A stretch of DNA of 64,000 nt from Caldilineaceae bacterium (GCA_026645575.1 JAPKMW010000037.1:1-64000), one strand, 5' to 3'; positions 1 through 9,796 are shown, counted from the first letter of the stretch. Numbers and translations are program-made. The notes: generated from the sequence alone by a model not told the origin.

Positions 1-145
1 TAATACCTGTTAACCCTGATTCAGCACCCTGCGACGATCATTAGTAAGTTGTGCGTTTATCAGTAACTGCTGGTCGATCGGCACGCACACCGAATGGTTT
101 GGCTTATCGGGCAACAGGTTGGCCGGAAAGTAAGGTTGATCCAAT

Positions 146-1204
146 ATGAATGAATTGCTGAGTATGTTGATCTTATTCGCCCCCTTGATTTTGATGATGG
201 TGTTGGCGAACTTGGCCGAGGTGCAACGCCAACGGGAGGAAGCCAATCAAGGTTGGGCCATCACCAGCTATTTGCTGGTCAGCCTCTTCTATGGCCTGAT
301 CATGGTGGGCGGCCTGATGGTTAGCGGCTTTGCCCTACTTGTCCAGCAACAACCGCAGTTGCTTGATGAAGTGACAGCCAGTACAGGCGCTCCTAACCCG
401 CTGCTCCAAGCCGATTCGCTGCCCTTGTTAGGCATTGGCTTGTGGGCGCCGGCGCTGGTGGGGCTTCTGCTGCTGCTGCCGCCGGTGCGCCGGTTGCTGG
501 CGCGTTTTATTCCCATTGATGCCGGCAGTCCCGTTCACGCCGTCGCTTTATCATTGTCGGCCCTGATTGTGATTCAACTGCTCTTTACCTTGGGGATTGG
601 GTTAAATAATTTGGCCGAGGTATTGGCGGCGCAAGAGGAAGCTGGCGGCGGCGGCACCACGCTGCTGAGTCTTTGGGTGCAACAGGTGATGACCGCTGTT
701 TTTGCCTTCTTTGGCGTCGGTTGGCTGATTCGACGTGACTGGTCGGCTACGCTACAACGGCTGGGCCTGGTGACGCCGAGCCTGGGCAACATTGTCCTGG
801 GGATCGTTGTTGGCTTGGGCATGGTGCCGCTAGTCATCTTGATTGAACAACTGAGCGCCCAATTTAATATTGGCATTGACCCTAGCGTCCAAAAGCTGAC
901 GGAACAACTCTTAGGCCCCCTCTTTACCTCACCTGTGGGCATCATCACCCTCGGTGCTGCCGCTGCGCTGGGTGAGGAGACAATCTTCCGTGGCGCCATG
1001 CAACCCCGCTTTGGCATCATCCTTACGGCGTTGCTCTTTGCCCTGGTGCATAGCAACTACGGCATTTCCCTTTCCACCCTAATCGTCTTCCTCTTCGGGC
1101 TGCTGCTGGGCATCGTCCGCAAGCGCACCAATACCAGCACCACCATGATCAGCCACGCCCTCTATAACATGTCGCTGGGTATTTTGGCTGGGCTTGGCTT
1201 CTGA
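146..1204 (+). CDS. CPBP (CAAX-like) intramembrane metalloprotease
   Basis: This 352-residue protein is very hydrophobic, with about eight membrane segments. Its C-terminal third carries the CPBP/Abi signature: EETIFRG (the EExxxR motif), then FALVHSNYG with a conserved His, then SHALYN (HxxxN). These are the proposed catalytic and metal-binding residues of this membrane glutamic/metallo-protease family, which includes eukaryotic Rce1 and bacterial bacteriocin-immunity and maturation proteins. The substrate cannot be read from sequence. The ATG at 146 has only a weak AAGG-type site about 11 bases upstream. It stands alone, and a 16-bp inverted repeat follows its stop codon. Confidence 0.85.
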   Translation: MNELLSMLILFAPLILMMVLANLAEVQRQREEANQGWAITSYLLVSLFYGLIMVGGLMVSGFALLVQQQPQLLDEVTASTGAPNPLLQADSLPLLGIGLWAPALVGLLLLLPPVRRLLARFIPIDAGSPVHAVALSLSALIVIQLLFTLGIGLNNLAEVLAAQEEAGGGGTTLLSLWVQQVMTAVFAFFGVGWLIRRDWSATLQRLGLVTPSLGNIVLGIVVGLGMVPLVILIEQLSAQFNIGIDPSVQKLTEQLLGPLFTSPVGIITLGAAAALGEETIFRGAMQPRFGIILTALLFALVHSNYGISLSTLIVFLFGLLLGIVRKRTNTSTTMISHALYNMSLGILAGLGF

Positions 1205-1239
1205 GCCGCCTTGGGGTATACTACCTGCAAAAGACAGGC

Positions 1240-1277
1240 AGACAGGTAGACTGGTATCATGACCAGTCTACCTGTCT
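1240..1277. repeat. Perfect 16-bp inverted repeat (stem-loop)
   Basis: The arms at 1240-1255 and 1262-1277 are exact reverse complements with a 6-base loop. The structure lies 36 bases after the CPBP protease stop and could end its transcript, but no T-run follows. The right arm merges into the octamer repeat at 1267-1314. Confidence 0.75.
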
Positions 1278-1314
1278 ACCTGTCTACCTGTGTACCTGTC
1301 TACCTGTCTACCTG
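1267..1314. repeat. Octamer tandem repeat, six copies of TCTACCTG
   Basis: Six consecutive 8-base units run from 1267 to 1314. The fourth is TGTACCTG and the others are identical. The array lies directly upstream of the MFS gene and overlaps the right arm of the preceding palindrome. Copy number could vary by slippage and change the 5' leader of that gene. Confidence 0.85.
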
Positions 1315-1337
1315 TATCGGCAAACGGGAGCCTGACA

Positions 1338-2564
1338 ATGATACCCCAGTGGCGACGCAATCTCTATGTCCTTTTTGTGGTGCAAATCCTGACAACGGCG
1401 GGCTTTAGCCTGGTCTTTCCTTTTCTGCCGCTTTATATCAAAGAGTTGGGGGTGGCGACGGGCGGATCGCTCGAATTTTGGGCCGGGTTGGTCTTCTCCG
1501 GTCAAGCGTTGACCATGATGATTTCTTCGCCCATTTGGGGCGTCGTCGCCGACCGGTATGGGCGCAAGCCGATGTTATTACGGGCGACCCTCGGCGGCGC
1601 CATCTTGATCACGCTTATGGGCTTTGCGCAAAATGCCGAACAACTGGTGCTGTTGCGCACGATCCAGGGCGCGGTGACGGGGGTGATCTCGGCAGTCAAC
1701 GCCCTGGTCGCCTCGACGGCGCCCAAGGAGAAGATGGGCAGTTCGCTAGGCTTGTTGATGTTTGCCCGTTGGGGTGGCGTGGCGCTGGGGCCGGTGGTCG
1801 GCGGCATTCTGGGGGACGCCTTTGGCTTCCGCGAAAGCTTCTGGATCACGGGGACGATGTTGGCGCTGGCCGGGATCTGTGTCTGGCTCTGGGTTTATGA
1901 AGATTTTAAGCCGGTGGAGAAGGCCAAACAGCCCGGTCTGGTCGAGAGCTATCGCATGTTGCTGGCCGCCCCCGGTATGCGACCGCTCTACTTCCTCGCC
2001 TTTCTGCGCAGCCTGGGCCAGATGATGATCTACCCGGTCGCCGCTCTCTTTATGATCGAACTGATGCACACCGAAACCGGCGCCGCCACTGCTTCCGGCT
2101 TGATGATCGGTGCGGTCGCCGGGGCCAGTGCTATCAGCAGCGTCTATCTGGGGCAATTGGGGGATCGCATTGGTCATGAGCGCATCCTCATCGCCTCGGC
2201 GTTGAGCGCTGTCCTCTTCTACCTGCCCCAACCCTTTGTCACCGCCCCCTGGCAACTGATTGTCCTCCAAGGCTTGACTGGCCTGGCCTTGGGTGGTCTC
2301 CTCTCGCCAATGGCCGCGTTGATGAATCTCTGGACGCCGCCGAATACGCAGGGCGCGACCTATGCACTGGATAACAGCGTGGCGGCGGCTGGTCGCTCCA
2401 TCTCACCGATGATCGCCGCCGGGGTCGCAACGTGGATTGGCGTGCGTGGGGTCTTCGGCATTACGGCGGTGGTCTATGTCGCCATCGCCGGGTTGGTGCT
2501 GTGGATGGCGCAACGGATGCGGAAACGGCGGGCGGCACAGGAACAGTCGTTGCTGGTGATGTGA
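1338..2564 (+). CDS. MFS efflux transporter
   Basis: A 408-residue protein with twelve predicted membrane segments. The loop between segments 2 and 3 holds the MFS motif A pattern [12 protein letters not shown]. Segment 5 has a Gly/Pro-rich [12 protein letters not shown] stretch like the antiporter motif C of drug exporters. This suggests a proton-coupled multidrug or metabolite exporter, with no substrate deducible. The start at 1338 is preferred because GGGAG lies 7 bases upstream. An in-frame upstream ATG at 1290 lies inside the octamer repeat and would add 16 residues translated from that repeat. Confidence 0.85.
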   Translation: MIPQWRRNLYVLFVVQILTTAGFSLVFPFLPLYIKELGVATGGSLEFWAGLVFSGQALTMMISSPIWGVVADRYGRKPMLLRATLGGAILITLMGFAQNAEQLVLLRTIQGAVTGVISAVNALVASTAPKEKMGSSLGLLMFARWGGVALGPVVGGILGDAFGFRESFWITGTMLALAGICVWLWVYEDFKPVEKAKQPGLVESYRMLLAAPGMRPLYFLAFLRSLGQMMIYPVAALFMIELMHTETGAATASGLMIGAVAGASAISSVYLGQLGDRIGHERILIASALSAVLFYLPQPFVTAPWQLIVLQGLTGLALGGLLSPMAALMNLWTPPNTQGATYALDNSVAAAGRSISPMIAAGVATWIGVRGVFGITAVVYVAIAGLVLWMAQRMRKRRAAQEQSLLVM

Positions 2565-2776
2565 CTACTGGTACTGATTTCATTGGACGTGATGTCCACA
2601 AGCCCGATCAGAAGAGTGATTGATCGATATACGAGGTAGCTACTATATGAGCCTACTTTATGAGCAATGCGCAATTGCTTGCTGAATTACGGACTATTTT
2701 GGCTAAAAGGTCAAATATTCAGGAAAGCAGTCGCACTGCTGATGGTGTTTGCACTATACCTTTGACCCATTTTTAT

Positions 2777-2814
2777 AAAAAAAATGGCGACTTCTCTTAA
2801 AAAGAGAGTCGCCA
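2777..2814 (-). terminator. Rho-independent terminator of tRNA-Asp
   Basis: Read on the minus strand, just after the tRNA 3' end, there is a stem of about 13 bp (TGGCGACTCTCTT pairing with AAGAGAAGTCGCCA, one bulged base) followed by eight T residues. This is the clearest intrinsic terminator in the window. Confidence 0.85.
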
Positions 2815-2818
2815 CGCA

Positions 2819-2891
2819 CGGACTCGACGGGATTTGAACCCGCGACCTCGGCCTTGACAGGGCCGCATGCTAACCGCTACACCACGAGTCC
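2819..2891 (-). tRNA. tRNA-Asp (anticodon GUC)
   Basis: The minus strand folds into a full cloverleaf. The acceptor stem is GGACTCG/CGAGTCC with discriminator G. The D arm contains TAGCGGTTAGCA. The anticodon stem is CGGCC/GGCCG around the loop CTGTCAA (anticodon GTC), and the T arm is GCGGG-TTCAAAT-CCCGT. CCA is not encoded. It is followed by its own terminator and stands alone between an MFS gene and a flavoprotein gene. Confidence 0.97.
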
Positions 2892-3050
2892 CTACTGAAC
2901 GATTCTTGGCAGTGGTGCCATTTGCGTCAGCAGATGAATCTATCTTACCATTAGAACAGACCGTTGTCAAACCGGCGGGGGGCAAAATGACAAAATGGTT
3001 TTGCCCTGCCCGGTACAGCGGAGTATCGACTGCAACAAAGGAGTTCTTCC

Positions 3051-4424
3051 ATGACCCACCCATACGTCATGATCGGCGGCGACGCGGCCAGCATGAGCGC
3101 CGCCAGCAAGATCAAGCGCGAACAGCCCGACGCCGAGACGATTGTCTTTGAGCGCGGTCACTATATCAGCTATTCCGCCTGTGGGATGCCCTACTGGATT
3201 GCCGGCGTGATCGAATCAGACCGCAAGTTGATCATCCTGACGCCGGAACGGGCGCGGGAACGGCGCGGCATCGATGTGCGCACCGGCCACGAAGTAACGG
3301 CCATCGACCCCGCCGCCAAAACGGTGACGGTCAAACGGCTAGCGACGGGCGAGAGCTTTGTGCAGCCTTACGAAAAATTGCTCATCGGCACGGGCGCGTC
3401 GGCGGTGAAACCACCCATACCAGGGCTGGATCTACCGGGCGTCTTCACCTTGCGCGCCATCCCCGACGCCCAGCAGATTTTTCAATGGATTGAGCAAAAA
3501 CAACCCCAATGCGCCGTCATCATCGGCGGCGGCTACATTGGCTTGGAGATGGCCGAAGCGTTGCATGACCGGGGCTTACAAGTGACAGTCGTCGAGATGT
3601 TGCCGCAACTCCTGCCCAACTTTGACGCCGATATGGTTGACGCAGTAACGGCTCATCTAGCCGAGAAGGGTGTACAGATTTATACCAGTGAACGGGTCAA
3701 CGGTGTCGCCACAACCGGCGAGGGGTTAGCGGTGCAACTGGCATCGGGCACGACCCTGGCGGCGGAACTGGTGTTGGTTTCCACCGGCGTGCGGCCCAAC
3801 AGCGAGTTGGCCAAGGCCGCAGGGTTGAAGTTGGGCAACTCGGGTGCGGTTTGGGTCGATGCTCAGATGCGCACCAGCGACCCAAACATCTATGCCGCCG
3901 GTGACTGTGTAGAACATTATCACCTTGTCCTGGGCGAAAATGCCTGGATTCCGCTAGCGACTTCGGCCAACAAAGGGGGGCGCATTGCCGGCGACAACAT
4001 GAGCGGCAACCAGGCAACTTTCCCCGGCATTCTCGGCACCGCAATTGTGAAAGTCTTTGACTACACCCTGTCCGTCACCGGCGTGACCGAACAGCAGGCA
4101 ATCCAGCGCGGCAAGTGGGGCGCCACCGGCGAACATGTCGCCGCCACGGTTGTCTCTGCTTGGGAGAAGGCCGGTTACTGGCCCGGCGCCGAAAAGATCA
4201 AGGTCAAGCTCATCCACGACAAGCGCGATGGTCGCATCCTCGGCGGGCAGATCGCGGGCAAGGCGGGCGTCAACAAACGCATCGACATCATCGCCACCGC
4301 CCTCAGCGCCCGGATGACCGTCGAAACCCTCGGTATGCTCGATCTCTCCTACGCCCCGCCCTACTCGCCGACCTACGACCCGGTGCAGGTTTGTGCGAAT
4401 GTGGCTGCGAGAGGCGTAGAGTAA
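3051..4424 (+). CDS. FAD-dependent disulfide oxidoreductase, CoA-disulfide reductase/NADH oxidase type
   Basis: 457 residues in the pyridine-nucleotide disulfide oxidoreductase fold. An N-terminal FAD-binding segment (residues 5-35) is followed by a single redox Cys at position 44 in the context SACGMPY. This is the pattern of CoA-disulfide reductases and water-forming NADH oxidases, not the CxxxxC of lipoamide dehydrogenase. A second Rossmann motif GGGYIGLE near residue 160 should bind NAD(P)H, and IYAAGDC near 283 contacts FAD. The first glycine motif is GGDAAS rather than the usual GxAAG, a small departure. AAGGAG precedes the ATG by about 8 bases. Likely role: thiol or oxygen redox balance. 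The exact substrate is unresolved. Confidence 0.85.
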   Translation: MTHPYVMIGGDAASMSAASKIKREQPDAETIVFERGHYISYSACGMPYWIAGVIESDRKLIILTPERARERRGIDVRTGHEVTAIDPAAKTVTVKRLATGESFVQPYEKLLIGTGASAVKPPIPGLDLPGVFTLRAIPDAQQIFQWIEQKQPQCAVIIGGGYIGLEMAEALHDRGLQVTVVEMLPQLLPNFDADMVDAVTAHLAEKGVQIYTSERVNGVATTGEGLAVQLASGTTLAAELVLVSTGVRPNSELAKAAGLKLGNSGAVWVDAQMRTSDPNIYAAGDCVEHYHLVLGENAWIPLATSANKGGRIAGDNMSGNQATFPGILGTAIVKVFDYTLSVTGVTEQQAIQRGKWGATGEHVAATVVSAWEKAGYWPGAEKIKVKLIHDKRDGRILGGQIAGKAGVNKRIDIIATALSARMTVETLGMLDLSYAPPYSPTYDPVQVCANVAARGVE

Positions 4425-4430
4425 ACAAGC

Positions 4431-4485
4431 GATTGAGAGATTAAGCGACTAAGAGATTCTGCCGCAATCTCCTAATCTCTCAATC
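4431..4485. terminator. Bidirectional palindrome between convergent genes
   Basis: GATTGAGAGATTA at 4431-4443 pairs with its exact complement at 4473-4485, and an inner GAGATT/AATCTC pair lies inside. It sits between the ends of the flavoprotein gene (4424) and fabF (4494). It probably stops both transcripts, although no long T-run is present. The left arm reads as 7-base units. Confidence 0.6.
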
Positions 4486-4493
4486 TCCCTTAT

Positions 4494-5729
4494 TCATTCT
4501 GTTACTTTTCCCAAAACGGCCACCACATTCTGCCCGCCAAAGCCAAAGGCGTTGACAATGGCATAGCGTCCATCAACCGCTTGGGCAACGTTGCCGATAA
4601 TCGGAATGTCAATTTCAGGGTCAGGCGTATAGTTGATGGTAGGGGGCATCTTGCCTTCGCGCAGCGCCATGATGGCGGCAACAGCCGATTGCGCGCCGGC
4701 CGCGCCCAACGCATGGCCGACCATGCTCTTGATGCTGGTGATCTTCATGTCATAAACATGTTCGCCAAAGGCGCGCTTGAGCGCCTTGGCTTCGCCGGCG
4801 TCATTGAGAACCGTACCCGTGCCGTGGGCAAAGACCAGGTCAATATCTTTCGGATTCAGCTTGGCGCTCTTCACCGCCCCAGTCAAGGCGCGCGCCGCGC
4901 CGTCGCCATCGGGGTCGGGGGCAGTGATGTGATAGGCGTCACCGGTGATGCGCCCGCCAAGAACTTCACCATAGATGGTAGCGCCACGGGCGCGGGCATG
5001 TTCTTCCGTTTCCAGAATCAGCGCGCAGGCGCCTTCGCCACAGACAAAGCCGTCACGATCCACCGAAAAGGGGCGACAGGCATGTTCCGGGTCGTCGGTG
5101 CGACTGGAGAGCGGCCCCATGCGGCCAAAGGCGGACATGGTGAGCATCGACACCGCCGATTCAGCGCCGCCAGCAATGATCACATCAGCTTCGCCCCGTT
5201 GCAGGAAGTGATAGCCTTCGATCACCGAGTAATGACCGCTGGCGCAGGCCGCGGTGCTGGTCATCACCGGGCCGCGGGCGCCGGTTTCAATCGAGACCAT
5301 GCAACTGACGGCATTGGCCATCGCCGCTGGCACCACAAAAGGGCCAACCGAACGCCAATTTTTGGCATCCATCTCCTGAGTGGCAAACTCGATTTCGTTG
5401 ATACCACCACCGCCGGTCGCCATAAGAACGCCGACATTGTCGCGGTTACGCTCATCAATGGTCAGTTTGGCATCGGCCAGCGCCTGGCGGCTGACGGCAA
5501 TGGCAAATTGGGTGGCGCGGGCAATGCGGCGGGCCACTTTGCGATCCATATAATCTTGCGGGTCAAAATTCTTGACTTCACAGGCAATGTTATAGGGCAT
5601 ATCGCCCGCTTCAAAGAGGGTCAGCTTTGTGGCGCCACTCTTCCCGGCCAGCAAATTTTGCCAAAAAGTTTGCACATCATTGCCGATGGGCGTCAGCGCG
5701 CCCATGCCGGTGACAAAAACACGGGTCAT
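4494..5729 (-). CDS. fabF: 3-oxoacyl-[acyl-carrier-protein] synthase II
   Basis: 411-residue thiolase-fold condensing enzyme that extends acyl chains in type II fatty acid synthesis with malonyl-ACP. The catalytic triad is visible: Cys in TSTAACASGH, His in AHGTGT, and His in SMVGHALGAAGA. The N-terminal VFVTGMGALTPIGND and C-terminal NAFGFGGQN are typical of FabF. The start at 5729 gives the standard N-terminus. An upstream in-frame ATG at 5771 would add 14 residues without family support. It stands alone here, away from other fab genes, so a role in secondary lipid or polyketide synthesis cannot be excluded. Confidence 0.93.
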   Translation of the reverse strand: MTRVFVTGMGALTPIGNDVQTFWQNLLAGKSGATKLTLFEAGDMPYNIACEVKNFDPQDYMDRKVARRIARATQFAIAVSRQALADAKLTIDERNRDNVGVLMATGGGGINEIEFATQEMDAKNWRSVGPFVVPAAMANAVSCMVSIETGARGPVMTSTAACASGHYSVIEGYHFLQRGEADVIIAGGAESAVSMLTMSAFGRMGPLSSRTDDPEHACRPFSVDRDGFVCGEGACALILETEEHARARGATIYGEVLGGRITGDAYHITAPDPDGDGAARALTGAVKSAKLNPKDIDLVFAHGTGTVLNDAGEAKALKRAFGEHVYDMKITSIKSMVGHALGAAGAQSAVAAIMALREGKMPPTINYTPDPEIDIPIIGNVAQAVDGRYAIVNAFGFGGQNVVAVLGKVTE

Positions 5730-6015
5730 TATCGTCTCACTTTCCTGGTTGCAGGGTCTATCTTTGTACAAAATGAGTACAGCATAAAGATAGGTAACAC
5801 GTTGGTTCGTTAGAATTTTTTCTATGAGTATCTAAACACACATTCGCGCCAAAAGTCGTGCTTTGTCCGGCGAAACTGGCCACACATGTTCAAAACCAGC
5901 CGGGATCCCGGCAATTGAAGCAGGGCGCCCTTGCCCGCGACAGTGGGTAAGCAATTCGGAGGATTATAGTTAAGGGTAGCCCATCCGTCAAACTGGTTGA
6001 GTGACGCCACTATTA

Positions 6016-6044
6016 TTGACAACTTTGTCGGTTCGATGTATTTT
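6016..6044 (+). promoter_or_regulatory. Candidate sigma-70 promoter for the RecQ gene
   Basis: A perfect TTGACA at 6016-6021 and TATTTT at 6039-6044 are separated by 17 bases. The start point would be near 6051, giving a leader of about 120 bases that contains the palindrome at 6080-6126. The rest of the 440-base gap from 5730 shows no gene. Confidence 0.5.
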
Positions 6045-6079
6045 CTTAAGTGGTTAGTTCGTTAGTTGGGTAGGTGGTT

Positions 6080-6126
6080 GGTTCGTTGGTTGAGCGGGAT
6101 CCCTTTGGGCGCGAAACCAACGAACC
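6080..6126 (+). repeat. 12-bp inverted repeat in the RecQ leader
   Basis: GGTTCGTTGGTT at 6080-6091 is exactly complementary to 6115-6126. The preceding bases from about 6050 are a degenerate 8-base tandem repeat of the TTAGTTCG/TTGGTTCG type. CTTTTATTG follows, so it could act as an attenuator, or it may be another member of the intergenic palindrome family. Confidence 0.6.
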
Positions 6127-6169
6127 CTTTTATTGAAGAACTTTAAGGAAAAAGGATAGACGCACGACT

Positions 6170-9100
6170 ATGTCAGAGCGCCCACCGATTGCAGAGGAAA
6201 ATACTTTGTTGCAGCAATTGCAAATTGACCCGTCGCTACTGGGCGCCTTGCCCCCCAATGTACGCGACCAATTATTAGAATATGTTCATTGTTGGGCCAC
6301 ACCGGCAGAACAATTAGCATTGATTGAATTACTGCGCCAAGCCCACGGCTCGTTACTCTTTTTGCTCGACTATCAGGCGGCAGCCTACTATCAGCAGGGC
6401 AACTTTGAGCAGGTGTTGGCGACTGTCGAACGGCGCCAGCGCCGCAGCACGACGCTCAATAGCCAGATTATGGAAGCGCGCGCCTTGCTGGGGCTGGGCC
6501 ATGAAGAACATGCGCGCGATGTCATTGCCGACATTAGCGGCGCCTTTGCCCGCAACCCCGTGGCATTGAGCGCCGCGGCAGAACTCTATACGCAGATGGG
6601 GCAATTTACCGAAGCCAAACAGTTATTGGAAGAGTTTCTGGCGCGCCGGCCAGGAGAGTTGCACGCCACCCTAACGATGGCCTACATTGCTCATCAGGCC
6701 GAAGAGAAGACGGTGGCGGAGACCTATCTGCAACGGCTAGGCGTTGGCATCCCGCCCGGCATCACGTTGGATCAACTGCGCCAGTTGCAAACCCTCTTTG
6801 CCGCCACCGGTCACAGTGAAAGCGCGCACGCCGTCGAGACAGAGTTGCAACGGCGCTACCATGCCGACAGCGAGGGGTTACGGCAGGCGTTGGCCCCCTT
6901 TGTCGCCGATGCCGCCCTGCCAGCGGCGGATCTGGAAATTCGCTATCATCGGCACAACGGACCGGAGGCGATTACCGTCAGCCGTGATGAGCAGCGCAAT
7001 ATTCAACTGGCGACCGTTCGCCACTTTGGTTTTGGCAAGTTGCGTCATGGGCAGACGGAGACAATTGCCACCGTCTTGCGCAACGAATCGATTCTGACGG
7101 TGATGCCCACGGGCGCCGGCAAGTCGCTCTGTTACCAGTTGCCAGCGCTCATGTTGCCGCGCATGACGTTGGTCATTAGCCCCCTGATCGCGTTGATGAA
7201 AGACCAGGTGGAGAGCCTGCCCACCACGGCGCGCGCCCAGGCCACCTTTATCAACAGCACGTTGACCGAGGAAGAGCTGACCAAGCGCATGGAGACCATT
7301 GCGGCGGGCGGCTACAAGCTGATCTATGCTGCGCCCGAACGATTGCGCCAACGGGAGTTTCTACGTGCGCTCCGTCGCGCCGGTGTTGACCTCTTTGTCA
7401 TCGACGAAGCGCACTGTGTCAGCCTCTGGGGTCATGATTTTCGCCCCGATTATCTTTTTATTCAGGAAGCGCGGTTGGAACTGGGTGCGCCCACGACGCT
7501 GGCAATGACCGCCACGGCGCCGCCCCGCATTCGCGACGAAATTATCAATTATATCAGCAACGATGACGGAGATCGGCTGGCCGAGCAGAGTACACCGCCC
7601 GTGCGACCGCGCATTATGGCCATGGACATCTTCCGCAACAACCTGCATCTCTCGGCGGTGCAATTTCACAACGAAGAAGAGAAGTTGGAGGCGTTGATCA
7701 AATTTGTTCAGGATCATCAGGGGAGCGGCATTGTCTATGTCAATAGCCGTCACAAAGCCGAACAGCTTGCCTCGCAACTGCGTCAAGCCAACATTGCCGC
7801 CGAAGCCTATCACGCCGGCTTGAGCGACCGCGGTTCGGTGCAGGATCGCTTTATGAATGAGACGACGCGGGTCGTCGTCGCCACCATCGCCTTTGGTATG
7901 GGTATTGATAAGGCCAACATCCGCTTTATCGTCCACTTCCACCCGTCGCGCAGCCTGGCCGCCTACTATCAAGAGGTGGGTCGCGCCGGGCGCGATGGCA
8001 AACCGAGCCAGGGTGTTCTCTTCTACAGCAACAACGACTGGGCCAACCTGCGCCGCTGGGCCAAGTCGGACGAGTACAGCATCGAATTTCTCAACAAGGT
8101 CTACGCTGCCATCGCTGCCCAACTCAGCGGCACTACGCCAACTGAAGCGCCAACAGAAACACCCATCGACGAAATCGCCGAGTCAGTCAATGATCAACCG
8201 TCTGACGCCGTAACGGACAATCAACCAGCAACCAGCAACCAGCAACAATCGATGATCGGCCCAGTCGATGTGCGCCGGTTGCAACAGGTGCTGAATACTG
8301 ATGAAACAATGGTGCGGGTGGCGGTGAGCATTTTGGAGCGCGCCGACTTGATCGACCGCACCTTTGACCTACCCCAGGATCTGGCGATCAGCCTGACTGC
8401 TAAGTTGAAAGCTGAGGCCAAGAATGATAAAGAATTCGGCTACCTGCTGCAAGGGCTGGCGTTACGCCCCGGACAGAGCGCGGCTTTTAAGACAGTCGAT
8501 ATTGCCAACTTTATGGGCTGGCCGCTAGAGCTTGTCGAGAGCGGGTTGCTCGAATGGCAAGATAAAGGCTACCTGAAGGTCAAGGGCAGCCGCCGGCAGA
8601 TGTTGATCGACATGCCACCCAGACCCGACAACATGGAACAGCGCCTGCAACATCTGCTCGACCAGAGTGCGGCCATGGGGCAGCGGCGCATTGATGATGT
8701 GATCGGCTATGCCACGGCGGAAAGTTGCCGGCATGGCTACATCAGCGCCCACTTTGGCAGCCCGCCGCGCAACCGCTGTGAGGTGTGTGACAACTGCACC
8801 GGCATCCGCCCCGAATTGCCGGTGCGAACAGCCCTTGCCCATCTTGCACCCGATGACGCCGACATTGAGCCGATGATCATGGATTGTTTGATCAGTCTGC
8901 CCAAGCCGGTGGGGCGCAGCGGGCTGGCGCGCATTTTGGCCGGCAGTCTACGCGCGCCGGTCACGGCGGACAAGGCCCGCCACTTTGGCGCACTCAAGGC
9001 GTTGGGCGAGACGACCATCACCAACTACATTGACGACCTGCTGGAAGACACTCGCTTGCGCCAATATGAACGGCAAGGTTATTCGGTGCTGGCGCCAACG

Positions 9101-9796
9101 GCCCGTGGTCGCGCCGAGGCGGAACTGTGGCTGGCCGAACATCCTGAACTGGCCGCCTATGCCGAAGCGCAACCAGTGGAAGAGGGCGCCGAAACCGAAG
9201 ACGTGCCTTCGGAAGGGGACAAGTACACGGCATTGCAAAAAGCGCTCTGGCTCTGGCGCCGTCGTTCTGCCGCCGAACAGGGCCAGCCGCCCTATGTGAT
9301 CATGAGCAACGAACTAATGTTGCGCATTGCCGAGACGCGCCCCCAGAACGAGGACGAACTGGCCCAGTTGCCGGGCATGGGCGCCCAACGCTTGCAACAC
9401 TATGGGCCAACCATTCTCGACTTAATCAAGCTCAACCCGTTACATGAAGGGGATACCCAACTGCTGCAAACCCAGCGCACGGTGCAGGCGGAAACCGTCG
9501 CCACGGCCAAACAGCAGGTGCAGGAGAAGATGCCGGTTGCATCGCCGGCAGTCGAGAAAAAGGTCTTTATGAAGTTGCAGGAGATCCGGCAAAAGAAAGC
9601 AATCACCGGCCGCATGAAACCCTACGAAGTGGCTGGCAACACGCTACTCAAAGCCATTGCCCAACGCGCCCCTACCACCCAGGAGCAACTGGATGGGGTG
9701 CTAGGCTTCCGCGGCAGCGCGCTCAAGGATGATGGAGAACGCATCGTCGCGCTGATTCGCGAGATTGTCGAGAGCGAAGCTAAGAAAGCAAAATAA
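6170..9796 (+). CDS. RecQ-family DNA helicase with TPR-like N-terminus and two HRDC-like domains
   Basis: 1208 residues, about twice the length of E. coli RecQ. Residues 50-240 are helical TPR-like repeats of the type EARALLGLGHEEHARDV. The helicase core follows, with Walker A MPTGAGKS at 312-319, DEAHC at 412-416 and a motif VI segment YYQEVGRAGRDG. The RQC part includes a four-Cys zinc site near 854-877 (Cys...CEVCDNC). Two HRDC-like helical modules end the protein, near 1019-1095 and 1131-1200, the first with LPGMGAQRLQ. A Gln/Asn-rich linker near residue 685 is encoded by a short CAACCAG tandem repeat. The usual role is unwinding recombination and replication intermediates. The TPR part suggests a protein partner. 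ATG at 6170 has an AAGGA-rich but distant upstream site. Confidence 0.9.
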   Translation: MSERPPIAEENTLLQQLQIDPSLLGALPPNVRDQLLEYVHCWATPAEQLALIELLRQAHGSLLFLLDYQAAAYYQQGNFEQVLATVERRQRRSTTLNSQIMEARALLGLGHEEHARDVIADISGAFARNPVALSAAAELYTQMGQFTEAKQLLEEFLARRPGELHATLTMAYIAHQAEEKTVAETYLQRLGVGIPPGITLDQLRQLQTLFAATGHSESAHAVETELQRRYHADSEGLRQALAPFVADAALPAADLEIRYHRHNGPEAITVSRDEQRNIQLATVRHFGFGKLRHGQTETIATVLRNESILTVMPTGAGKSLCYQLPALMLPRMTLVISPLIALMKDQVESLPTTARAQATFINSTLTEEELTKRMETIAAGGYKLIYAAPERLRQREFLRALRRAGVDLFVIDEAHCVSLWGHDFRPDYLFIQEARLELGAPTTLAMTATAPPRIRDEIINYISNDDGDRLAEQSTPPVRPRIMAMDIFRNNLHLSAVQFHNEEEKLEALIKFVQDHQGSGIVYVNSRHKAEQLASQLRQANIAAEAYHAGLSDRGSVQDRFMNETTRVVVATIAFGMGIDKANIRFIVHFHPSRSLAAYYQEVGRAGRDGKPSQGVLFYSNNDWANLRRWAKSDEYSIEFLNKVYAAIAAQLSGTTPTEAPTETPIDEIAESVNDQPSDAVTDNQPATSNQQQSMIGPVDVRRLQQVLNTDETMVRVAVSILERADLIDRTFDLPQDLAISLTAKLKAEAKNDKEFGYLLQGLALRPGQSAAFKTVDIANFMGWPLELVESGLLEWQDKGYLKVKGSRRQMLIDMPPRPDNMEQRLQHLLDQSAAMGQRRIDDVIGYATAESCRHGYISAHFGSPPRNRCEVCDNCTGIRPELPVRTALAHLAPDDADIEPMIMDCLISLPKPVGRSGLARILAGSLRAPVTADKARHFGALKALGETTITNYIDDLLEDTRLRQYERQGYSVLAPTARGRAEAELWLAEHPELAAYAEAQPVEEGAETEDVPSEGDKYTALQKALWLWRRRSAAEQGQPPYVIMSNELMLRIAETRPQNEDELAQLPGMGAQRLQHYGPTILDLIKLNPLHEGDTQLLQTQRTVQAETVATAKQQVQEKMPVASPAVEKKVFMKLQEIRQKKAITGRMKPYEVAGNTLLKAIAQRAPTTQEQLDGVLGFRGSALKDDGERIVALIREIVESEAKKAK

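Noticed and set aside
1267..1314. Possible CRISPR-like array
   Set aside because: The units are contiguous 8-base repeats without spacers, and no cas gene is present.
4581..5813. 410-codon open frame opposite fabF
   Set aside because: It lies wholly antisense to a clear condensing enzyme, has His/Gly-rich low-complexity composition and no recognisable domain or ribosome site.
6170..9796. RecQ gene as part of an antiviral defence island
   Set aside because: Its neighbours are fabF and a small secreted protein. No restriction, toxin or known defence gene flanks it.
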